64,000 nt of DNA, taken from the NCBI GenBank assembly GCA_019802505.1, contig JAFMOC010000159.1, positions 1,670,001 to 1,734,000 of the forward strand, in the 5' to 3' direction. Shown piece by piece: positions 10,701-17,800 of this stretch. Source of the stretch: Corydoras sp. C115 (taxonomy: Eukaryota > Chordata > Actinopteri > Siluriformes > Callichthyidae). A program made the position numbers and the translations under genes. Below the pieces are notes generated by a model. It worked only from the letters and a program-made list of their open reading frames with translations. It searched no databases and was not told where the DNA came from. The first letter of the stretch is position 1; every line of letters begins with the position of its first letter.

Positions 10701-12631
10701 ACTAGAAATATTTTTGACTGGCATTTGATACTGAAAAATGAAATGATATAAAATCAATAAATAATAATAAATTCAAATTCATCAGCAACATTCATTCAGG
10801 AGCACAATTTATTAACACTTTAACCTACAAAACAAAAATGAATACAACTATTTGTACTGTTTTTTTTTTTATCAAAATAAGGAAATTAGAACTAATGTCT
10901 ACAATGTGCCCGTTTAGCAGCGCACAGCTTTTCTGATGTAGCTTTCATAAAGCGTTCTGATTGCTGGCTGTACGCGTCACGTTTACGATTTAAAAACTCC
11001 AGCGGTTATCAGCGTGATTGGGGTGTAATGTCTTTAAGTGACGCCTTCATTTATTTGGCTTCACGCTGTCTGCTGCCAACATTTAAAGACACAGAAGACA
11101 CACCGGTCTTTCTTCGTCTCCCACCTTAGTTACCGTGAAGTTACAGTTACAGTGAAGCCAGGCGCTTCATTCGCTTCGACATTTAGTTTTCGGTTTACTT
11201 TTGTTGCTCTCATTATCTTCGTCTCTCCTCATCTCTCCTCATCCCTGTTAAATATTTTTCCATGTTGTCTCTTGAGGGTTTGTTCAGTACACTTAATATC
11301 ACTTGCTCTGTGATTTCTTGTTATACGCCCCCCCAGGCACCACACTATTTGAGAAGCACTGCTCTAGTCAGTTATGCCAGAGTCAAGTGCTGTTTCTTTT
11401 GAGGGGTGGTCAGCTCTTCACCCATGGCTCTGCCAGAACACAGCTGTTACAATAATTTACTGGATGAAACCTGGATTTCTATTGGTCTGGCAGTCTTGCA
11501 GGATTCCCTCAATGGACTTATAGTTTTCCAATTGTTACAGACACCTAATCACCACACAAATATGTACATGGCTGTCCTACACTGTTGATGCTGCCTGACC
11601 ACTCAAGGAGGATTAATCTCCCGGTGAGCCTTGGTCCTCCCAAGGTTTCTTCCTAAAATGGTGTGGTAGCTTAGTGGTTAGGGTGTTGGGCTCTCAATCT
11701 GAAGGTTGGGGGGTTCAAATCCCAGGTCCACTGACATTAACAATGTGGGTCCTTGAGCAAGACCCTTAACACTCATTGCCCCAGGGCTGCTATATCAACC
11801 CTGTGTTGGGATACTTGTAAGTCACTTGGGATAAAAGTCTCTGTTTATATAAATAAATAAAATAAAAAAAAAAATAAATAAAAAAAAAAAAAAAATAAAA
11901 AAAAAAAAAATAAAAAAAAAAAAAACAGGTTGAATGAATACTTGAACCAAAGCCTGTCACATGAATTTCCTTTACTCACTAAACACATCTTCAATAGATT
12001 TCATTTTTACTTCCTTAACGAGTTTTATACTTATTAATCATTCGGAAAATGCATTTTCTTTTATGGATACCTGAATATTTTACATTTATTTTGCAGTTTC
12101 TATTATATCTAGGATCTTACTCCTTCAACTGACTGAACTTCTAACCTTTTTAAATGGAAATGACGTACACGTCTGTTTGCACACAAGGCGGGAAAGTTAT
12201 ATTCAAACAGCGGCAAACCAAAACGTTTTCTAATAAATATATTAACGCCGACGGCTTGTCCCATCAGCGAAGTTACATTTCAACAATCGACCGTAAACGG
12301 GCAGTTTGACACGTTTGAGGAAAAAAACAGTGTGAATAAAGGCTAAAAACGTGGCATTAAGCACGTTGTGCAACCGTTTTGTTTTCGCTTTATGTACTGC
12401 TTATGGGGACAACAATTCCTATCGACTTAGTTAAAGCTTTTGTATCGACCGGGTTAACGGCAAAGCATTTAAACTTTGTTTACAACGTTCAAACAACGTT
12501 GACAGTTCAGGGAATTCGTTAGCACAATTAGCTAGCTACAATCTACTAGATTGAGTAACACACCAAAATAAACGACGAGGCGTACCTTCTTCTTGGTCGT
12601 CGTAACCTTTTTCCCGTTTTATATCCGCCAT
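336..12631 (-). CDS. usp39: usp39, tri-snRNP splicing factor USP39 (partial, 7 coding exons)
   Basis: This is the homologue of USP39 (yeast Sad1), a nuclear protein of the U4/U6.U5 tri-snRNP needed for pre-mRNA splicing. Coding exons in transcript order are 12631-12586, 6750-6669, 6589-6495, 4648-4512, 3643-3491, 781-556 and 410-336. All junctions are GT..AG and phases match, giving 271 codons before the window ends; human USP39 has about 565 residues, so the C-terminal half of the USP fold lies to the left. Residues 28-110 form the zinc-finger UBP domain (RHCPYLD, CLICGKYFQ, HVFLNLHTLKFYCLPDNYE). The USP domain starts near residue 150 (GTTYLPGIVGLNN). Asp164 (KANDYANVVLQ) stands where active USPs have the catalytic Cys, as in known USP39. 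The N-terminus is shorter than in mammals and lacks most of the RS-like tail. The start is chosen because it gives MADIKREK and is followed by a donor in the right phase. Introns are filled with transposons. Confidence 0.95.
556..781 (-). CDS. usp39: usp39 coding exon 6
   Basis: This 226-nt exon encodes ALCNVPPLRNYFLEEE through KKTFQITKQ, part of the USP fold and among the most conserved stretches of the family. The donor is CAAG|GTATTA, phase 1. Confidence 0.95.
1007..2253 (-). mobile_element. L2-type LINE fragment (3' part of reverse transcriptase plus tail)
   Basis: Reading on the minus strand, 2253-1630 gives the palm of an L2/CR1-group reverse transcriptase: LSAAFDTVNH, then TGVPQGSVLGPLLF, then YADDTQLH, with the YADD active site intact. 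From 1658 to about 1160 follows the usual C-terminal part (LSRLDYCNALLASIP, SLHWLPVAARIQYK, KWWNDLPNSVRKAESL). The two parts are joined out of frame at about 1630-1658, where roughly 25 conserved residues have been replaced by an A/T-rich stretch. The 3' end at 1010-1075 is the sequence GCAGACGCTTTTATCCAAAG that ends many fish L2 copies. The 5' half (endonuclease) is absent, as in normal 5'-truncated insertions. A C/T run at 1144-1170 sits inside the 3' UTR. It lies in the usp39 intron between exons 6 and 5. Confidence 0.85.
2254..2968. other. AT-rich intron sequence
   Basis: usp39 intron sequence. I recognise no gene or repeat family here. Confidence 0.4.
2969..3237 (+). repeat. Mermaid-like tRNA-derived SINE, diverged copy
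   Basis: It begins GGACAGCACAGC, has a B-box-like GGTTCGAATCC, continues through the family body (GGTTTTCTCACATAGTCC, AAAAACATGGATTCAAG, TGTGTGTTTGTGTGAGTG) and ends AGATAATGAATGAATG. The body is partly deleted relative to the copy at 39178-39523. Confidence 0.8.
3491..3643 (-). CDS. usp39: usp39 coding exon 5 (pseudo-catalytic site)
   Basis: This 153-nt phase-0 exon encodes YVLKPTFTKQ through NDYANVVLQ. It holds the inactive Cys-box: Asp replaces the nucleophilic Cys. The acceptor follows a T11 tract ending TGTAG, and the donor is CAG|GTAAG. Confidence 0.95.
3650..4500. other. AT-rich intron sequence
   Basis: usp39 intron between exons 5 and 4. I recognise no gene, RNA or repeat family. 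Confidence 0.4.
4512..4648 (-). CDS. usp39: usp39 coding exon 4 (end of zinc finger)
   Basis: This 137-nt exon encodes RGLKSHAYTHSVQF through IIDSSLEDIT. The acceptor is TTTTCTCCAG and the donor is ACG|GTGAG. A (TA)n tract starts about 40 bp upstream of the acceptor, so the branch-point region is very short of unique sequence. Confidence 0.94.
4690..4771. repeat. (TA)n microsatellite
   Basis: About 40 perfect TA units follow an A-rich tract. The reading frames that run through it (YIYIYI) are artefacts of the repeat. Confidence 0.98.
4937..6380 (-). mobile_element. Tc1/mariner element with long terminal inverted repeats, outer right end lost
   Basis: The left end starts about 4937 (AAGTCATATGAAAAACTTTG). 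Inner repeat sequence at about 5060-5150 (ATTGAAATGAGG, CTAACAGAAAATGTG, CAAAATTTGACAGGTG) recurs inverted at 6290-6377 (CACCTGTCAAATTTTGG, CCTCATTTCAATCCTGAGA). The outer 100 or so bases of the right repeat are missing after about 6378, so no flanking TA pair can be assigned. The transposase is on the minus strand. It lies in the usp39 intron between exons 4 and 3. Confidence 0.88.
5220..6086 (-). pseudogene. Tc1-like transposase, open but internally deleted
   Basis: Starting at MGSSKQLLND (6086), the frame is open for about 288 codons; intact relatives have about 340. The N-terminal paired-like DNA-binding part has two helix-turn-helix units (LSQRLNLSVSTVRNIVRKW and the region around KELQHHFAADGVTVHRST) with a GRPR-type basic hinge (SGRPRK) between them. 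The DDE catalytic residues are visible in LWTDETKIE (first D), FQQDNDPKH (second D) and SPDLNIIEHLWDDLK (final E). About 30 residues normally found between the GGGSIMLWG strand and the second D are missing, and the C-terminus is replaced by a short frame-shifted tail. A longer start at 6131 is possible but adds residues not found in the family. The copy is probably inactive, although its terminal repeats could still be recognised in trans if the right end were complete. Confidence 0.85.
6495..6589 (-). CDS. usp39: usp39 coding exon 3 (zinc finger core)
   Basis: This 95-nt exon encodes the core of the UBP zinc finger, including LDFDFEKLCSISLSHIN and CLICGKYFQ. The acceptor is TTTTTGTAG and the donor is CAAG|GTAATAG. 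The only clear change from mammals is conservative. Confidence 0.95.
6669..6750 (-). CDS. usp39: usp39 coding exon 2
   Basis: This 82-nt exon encodes DLPVKVPRSHD and the start of the zinc finger (SRHCPYLDTIN). The acceptor is TTTGACCAG and the donor is AACAG|GTTTGA. It is followed by exon 3 after only 79 bp, the shortest intron of the gene. Confidence 0.93.
6760..7560. other. AT-rich intron 1 sequence
   Basis: usp39 intron 1 sequence. It contains an AAAAT/AAAT-rich simple repeat at about 7160-7200. I see nothing else. Confidence 0.4.
7565..7812 (-). repeat. tRNA-derived SINE, second family
   Basis: On the minus strand it starts in the tRNA-like part with a B box (CCCGGGTTCAAATCC), followed by GCCCTTGGGCAAGGCACC and a body ending in a TGCACAGATGGGTTGAATG-type segment. 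A plus-strand relative lies at 10018-10285. It is a Pol III-type short repeat, not a functional tRNA. Confidence 0.7.
7869..8944. mobile_element. Non-autonomous hAT element with 8-bp target duplication
   Basis: The ends are inverted: CAGGGGTGCCCACAC on the left and GTATTGAGCACCCCTG on the right. The flanks are CTCTAAAT (7861-7868) and CTCTGAAT (8945-8952), an 8-bp target duplication with one mismatch. CAGGG termini and 8-bp duplications are hallmarks of hAT transposons. The inner ends have GATCTACC/GGTAGATC motifs and repeated ATCGCGATC palindromes near 8878-8930. No transposase is encoded. A Mermaid-like SINE (8143-8489) is nested inside. Confidence 0.87.
8143..8489 (-). repeat. Mermaid-like SINE nested in the hAT element
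   Basis: A full-length-looking minus-strand copy: AATGA-type end near 8150, GGGTCACGG, CCCATGCCCATCCAGG, CCATGTTTTTGGACTGTGG, and the tRNA-like head (GCTAACCACTAAGTCACTG) at 8458-8478. Confidence 0.9.
8953..9311. other. Intron sequence with a possible decayed Tc1 fragment
   Basis: The stretch 9085-9300 (ACTTTAACACTGTCTGG, GACCATCCATCTTCCTC, GCATTGTCCTGCTGATGAA) reads like a heavily decayed minus-strand Tc1 transposase segment of another subfamily, but no catalytic motif survives. No other feature is seen. Confidence 0.35.
9312..9483 (+). repeat. Mermaid-like SINE, 3' half
   Basis: Contains GTGTGTCTGTGTGAGTGAG, GACCTGTCCTGGGTGTATCT, GCCCAGCGCCC and GAGGATAAAGCGGAAGATA. The tRNA-like head is missing. 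Confidence 0.85.
9541..9897 (+). repeat. Mermaid-like SINE, complete copy
   Basis: Starts with the tRNA-like head GGCATGGTGGCTTAGTGG (A box) and runs to GATTAAGCAGAAGGCG and a GAATGAAT tail. It lies only 58 bp after the 3' half of another copy in the same direction. Confidence 0.9.
10018..10285 (+). repeat. tRNA-derived SINE, second family
   Basis: Contains GGGCAGTCGTAGGCTTGTGG and a B-box-like GGTTTGATTCCC in the head, then CAATTGCTCCCTGGGCACC and GGATTAAATGTGGAGCACA. It is the plus-strand counterpart of 7565-7812. Confidence 0.7.
10408..11361. mobile_element. Non-autonomous hAT element with perfect 8-bp target duplication
   Basis: The inverted ends are CAGTGATTCTCAA and TTGAGAAGCACTG. The target CTCTAGTC occurs at 10400-10407 and again at 11362-11369 without mismatch. 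The 954-bp interior has a C-rich tract at 10468-10481 and no transposase. The sequence either side (GTTATGCTGC... and ...GTTATGCCAGAG) belongs to an older repeat that this element split. Confidence 0.9.
11370..11655 (+). repeat. Older interspersed repeat split by the hAT insertion
   Basis: The segment ends GAGCCTTGGTCCTCCCAAGG then TTTCTTCCT, a motif I know from multi-copy repeats in several fish genomes. Its left part appears to lie at about 10380-10407. The family assignment is unknown to me. Confidence 0.45.
11661..11935 (+). repeat. tRNA-derived SINE with L2-like tail and A-rich end
   Basis: The head has GTGGTAGCTTAGTGGTTAGG (A box) and GGGTTCAAATCCC (B box). The tail CACTTGGGATAAAAGTC matches the 3' end of fish L2 LINEs, which would supply its retrotransposition machinery. 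An AAATAAA/poly-A run follows to about 11925. Confidence 0.8.
11936..12585. other. 5' part of usp39 intron 1
   Basis: Sequence next to exon 1 with moderate CpG content near 12230-12590. No gene or repeat is recognised. Confidence 0.45.
12586..12631 (-). CDS. usp39: usp39 coding exon 1
   Basis: The start codon at 12631-12629 opens a 46-nt coding segment of basic and acidic residues. The donor is AAG|GTACGCC, phase 1. The ATGGCGG context around the start resembles a YY1 site, which is common at housekeeping gene starts. Confidence 0.88.
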
Positions 12632-13079
12632 GTTCTTTTTCTTGCACAGGCGTATTATATTAGTCCACAATTATATTTATATAAAAAAATATTGCTATGA
12701 AACCTTTCAAAAGGTTAAACGCGTTCACGGTGTAGTATCCGCCTTCCGGTTCTATGACGCTGAACGAACAGTGTAACGTCTACCAATTGGAAGAACCGAA
12801 TGTCTGTAAAAGCGGTTAACCAATCGTGTGTTAGAAGATGCGACGATACAAAACAAGTGGAAAGTCGCTGTCTGGTTATGCCGCCTTCTGTTTGAAAGAA
12901 CGAAAAACGTCCCTTTTTGGATACGAAAAACGCAAAGGAAACGGTATCACACGTTGTTAAAGTTATTGTTTAAGACCTACCATTACCCGACGCCTAAAAT
13001 GTAGCGAAATTGAACAACCGGAAGTTCAGACAGTGACCAGTGTGTGATTTCGTTTCTGCGTTAATAAGGAATCGGGACG
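12632..13079. promoter_or_regulatory. Bidirectional promoter of usp39 and the C2orf68 homologue
   Basis: These 448 bp separate the two start codons and must hold both 5' UTRs and promoters. ACCGGAAG-type ETS/GABP sites occur on opposite strands: CTTCCGGT at 12743-12750 on the usp39 side and CCGGAAGT at 13018-13025 on the C2orf68 side. CCAAT boxes are visible at 12783-12790 (palindromic CCAATTGG) and about 12820 (AACCAATCG). I see no TATA box. Paired ETS sites and no TATA are typical of divergent housekeeping promoters. Transcription start sites are inferred, not seen. Confidence 0.75.
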
Positions 13080-13189
13080 ATGGAACTTCTACAGGAAACT
13101 GAGGAAGATAATCTGATCTATAAACCTGGGGGACGTTTGGACATGAATCACGGCTTTCTGCACCATATAAGAAGAAATCAGATCGCAAG
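13080..13189 (+). CDS. C2orf68 homologue coding exon 1
   Basis: ATG at 13080 is followed by 36 codons plus two bases, ending GCAAG|GTAGG. KPGGRLDMNHGFLHHIRRNQ is the family signature. Confidence 0.95.
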
Positions 13190-13841
13190 GTAGGTTATTT
13201 TATAGCTGACAATCTGAAACGCGTTTAAAGAAAGACGAAATCTATGTCAGATCCCCCAAAATCCGAATAATATATTTTTTTTACATTTGCCATTGCAATA
13301 TTAGTCTTATATTTTATTTAATTATTAATAGATTAAACATGAAATTAATCAGACAAGGGTTTTATAACGTTACTATACGATGTAAACAACGTTTTACTTG
13401 CCTTGAAGGTAAATTGATTTCTAGTGCGTTTGTAAATCAAAATTTAAAGTCTAGTTTTCTTTAAAGATATTATTGTTTTCTTCAAGATATGGTTGTATAT
13501 GCAAGAGCTATTAATCTATTCATCATCTTTGTCCTCTACTCGGGTTGTGGTGGGTTCCCCATACCCATCCAGGAGAGAAAGTTCCGGGCATGGGGCAGAT
13601 ACACCCAGGAGAGGGTGCCAATCTGTCGCTGGGCAATTAAAAAAAAAAAGTCTTGAAATTAGGTAAATAAACCCTATAACAACACGTGAAAAAATGTCAG
13701 TGTCAACATTTATTAAACAAAAATAAAGCCAAAATGAGAAATTCTTTCGTGTAACCGTTTAAAGATAAGATAGACCTTTATTTGTCCCACAATGGGGAAA
13801 TGCACAAAAGGCCGAGAAGTTTCATTAAGATTTAAAGTATT

Positions 13842-13873
<32 letters not shown>

Positions 13874-14796
13874 GGTTGCTAGTCTGGAATATTTAAAAGT
13901 GTGTTGAAGTTAATAAGCCATCTACATACAGTTCTCATTATCTAGCTACAGAGCAGGGATGTATGAAACTGCATCACCAAATGTAGCTGCACAGATTTTT
14001 CAGGTGGCAGGAGCCCCAAAGCACAATACTGGAGGCAGGAAGTTTTTGTAGCCATAGTTGTGACAAAATTAACCTCTTTCTTAAGGATAATACGTTACTG
14101 AAGAAAGAGCTGTTAATAAAAAAAAAAGATACAATTTAAAAGATGAGAAGTTCACCACACTGGGCTTCCATGATTTGCTTGGCAGCCCTGTGCTTGACTT
14201 ATGGCTCGCCTCCTGATCTGTAAACTCATCAGGGGGATGTTGCATAACTGACAGCACCAAGCTGCGAGTGGAATCCATGGGTTCTGCACCAGCCTCGTAA
14301 GCAGAATGGCCAATGTGGCAGTGAAGAAAAACTAATAATGCAGTCTGGGCCCAGCCTAAACAAAAGAAGCAACCACGGAAGCCAAGCTGGTAGCTGGTTC
14401 TGTAAAAAAATACAGTGGCATATTAAATCTCCCAGCATCTATACTTGGGAATTGTGAGCCTTTCCAATGTTTGGAAAAGAAAATTGACTTCAGATGTATT
14501 TGCAAGTCTCCAAACATGGGAATGCATCTGAAGCTTAATCACTGCAGCAAATTGCAGTGCCACTCTTTAGCCAGAAATGTCATATTAAAGATCGAGCAAC
14601 TTTTTTTGCTTGAAAAAAAAAAAAATATTATTACTGCAATGCTTCATTACCAACATATTTATTTAAATAAATAAAATGAATAAATTAATACAGAAATATA
14701 TAGGCTTAACTGAAATTATATTAAATTATGAAGTGTTTGCTTTACAGCTTTAACATGATTAATATTAAAACAAAATGATCACATTAAAATTTTTTG

Positions 14797-14837
<41 letters not shown>

Positions 14838-17800
14838 ACATAGACACCGACATGGTCACGGGTTTCTGGACTTAGTGGCGCTCAGGCCCATCATGCCAGA
14901 CCGAGAGCCGTGGAGGTGTGGGGGGGGGCCTGTGTTCAGTTCGCAGATATCATGTCACAACATTTGTCCATGGAACAGTTCCAGGTATCAGGACTCCATA
15001 GCACAGGTTCTTCTGGGGGAGGTTTCGCCATCAACAACCTACCCCTGAAGGCTAAGTTCTGATAACATAGGGCCGAAGCAGCAAAATAAGCCTTTATATA
15101 TATTTTTTTAATTCTTCTTCAATTCTCTTAAATGCTAATTGTTAATGGTTCTATGGCAGGGCAAGGCAAGCTTATAGAGCATATTTTATACAGAAACAAT
15201 TCAAAGTGCTTCACAGAGAAGATCGTATCTGCCCAGTGCATGAAACAGAAACGAACAGAAACATAACGGAAGATAATGAATAAATGAAAAAAACTAATTG
15301 GTGCAATAACAGAAAAATACACAAAAGGGTGAAATAAATTATGAGTACAATAATATAAACAATAAAAATAAGGAGCAAAAAGTAAAGATTAATTTAAACG
15401 AAGCTGAATGTCTACTCAAACAAGAATGCTTTTAGTCTTGATTTAAAAGTGTCTAAAGTTGGGGCTCTTCGAATGATTTCAATCAGCTTGTTCCATTTAA
15501 GAGCGGTAAAATGCCTAAATGGGTAGCCCTGGGTAGTATCACCTCTTGGGTGATCCCCAGAAGGCGCTGGCTCAGGGTCAATCGAGTGATGATAATGCCC
15601 TTTTGCTCTAGTATATCACCCCTATATACTTGGTGCACATCCCCTGGAGGTCCGAAGCTCTGTGCTCCCCCTAGTTGGGCTCCAAGGAGGGTGTGAAGTA
15701 GGAGTGATTAATCTAACACACTTAAACATGGATAGACCAACCAACAAATAAAAAAATCAATGGACTTGTAATTCACCTACAGAAGTAACGAAACATGCTG
15801 TATAATGAACGATAACTGTTCATCCTTTTGGAATCTCTGACACCGGATATGACCCTGACGAGACTGTCCTCATGTGCAGGAAGGAATACTTGGTTTAGTA
15901 GGAGCAGTAAAAAACACCATAAAACTGAGATCTGGTCATATCTTAATTGAAGCAAGGAAACCCCAAAAAGAAATCCTTCTCTGCACTACAGAACTAGCTG
16001 GCACCAAGATTAAGGCACAATATCACGCTTCCCTCAACAATAGCAAAGGTGTCATCCGAACAAAAGAACTGGATGGAATGGAGGACTCTGAGATCACAGC
16101 CGAACTGGAGAGCCAAGGAATCACTAATGTCAGATGAATTATCATCAAAAGACTTGCCCGAACATAAAGACAAGTATAAACGTCTTAACGTTCAACAAGC
16201 CACAACCAGCAGAGAAAATAGATATTGGATATCTGAAGGTTCCAGTGGATCTATTTATCCCTACCGCACTGAGGTGCTATAAGTGCCAACGATTTGGCCA
16301 CGGATCATCGAGCTGTGAAAGCAACGGCACATGCTGTAAATGTGGTAAACTGGAACATGCTCCAGGGTGTCAGGAAACGGTAAAATGTGCAAACTGCTCA
16401 GGGAATCACAAAAGACCACTTAGTGTGGATTAAAGAAAAAGAAATCCAAAAAAATCAAACGCATCAAAAAGATTAGCTACCCCGAAGCAAGGAAAATAGC
16501 AGAAAGCACCACCACCTTTAAATTTCCCAAAACTTGTGCAGCAGCGACCAAAACGACAGTGGATAGTGGAAGCCAGACGAACATCTCATGGATAAAAGAC
16601 CATGGAGACCATTTATCTCATGGAGATAAACACCAAACAATTTCAAACGCCAAAGATAGCCCCAATACCAAACGCAAGACAAGCACACAAACAAGCAAAC
16701 AAACAAAGGAACCTGATCCTGGAAGCAAGACAAAACTTAAACACTACCCCCAACCAAAAGCAACCCAGGAAAGCAACAGAAGGAAGATTGACCAAGGGAC
16801 ATGTAAATGACAGAACCAATAAAGCCACATTCTCGAAGCCCATCACCAAGAGGCAGATTAAAGCAAAACATGCCTATATTACCAACCTAATAACTTTAAC
16901 AATAAATCCAGCAGCAATCTGTCTTCAGGAATCACCTTCAAATCCCTTAAACCTAAAAGGATACACTATGTACAGCACGCCCGGACCCTCTTCACACAGC
17001 CCACCGGGAGGCACATCTGTCCTAGTAAGGCAGAACATCATTCACTGCCAAGTCCCAATCCAATCTATCATCCAAGTAACATCAGTACATATAACCCTCT
17101 ACAGACCCATCAATCTCTGTACACTCTATGTTCCCCCAAACAGCCACATTACCATCCAAAGCCTTGACAACCTTCTTAACCAACTACCCACCCCATTCTT
17201 TCTTCTGGGAGACTTCAATAGTCAGAATCCCCTATGGGGTAGCAACAGAACAAACCAGAGAGGAAAAGTAATAAAAGACCTGATAAATGCAAGAGACTTG
17301 TGCCTACTGAATGATGGCTCAAAAACATTTCTACACTCAGGACATGGAGTCTACTCAGCCATAGAGCTCACCATCAGCACACCAGAAATGCTACTGGACT
17401 CTACGTGGATGACCTCTGTGGGAGTGACCACTTCCCAATTATAGTAACCCTGACAACCATACAGAAATGGTTGCTCAAAAAAGCAAACTGATATCAATTT
17501 GAAAGCCTATGCTGAATTTCAACCATCCAAACAAATAAAATATGCACCCCATAAAATGGTTCATAGTCACTCTAAAATAGCAAAACAAACAATCCCAAAA
17601 TCAAACCCAAAGACTAAAAACTACACAACCCTTGGTTAAATGTAGCCATAAAAGCCCGCAAGAAAGCAGAAAGACTTTTTAACAAGAACCCTACAACAGA
17701 AAATTTGATTAGACTCAAAATTTCTAGAGCCCAAGCCCGCAGGACAGTCAACCAGGCAAAAAAAAAAACAGACATGGAGAAAGTTTGTAACTGCACTAAA

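Noticed and set aside
14860..15065. GC-richer patch that might be an exon of C2orf68
   Set aside because: The exon 1-exon 2 junction is already in phase without it, and no open frame with splice sites matches the family.
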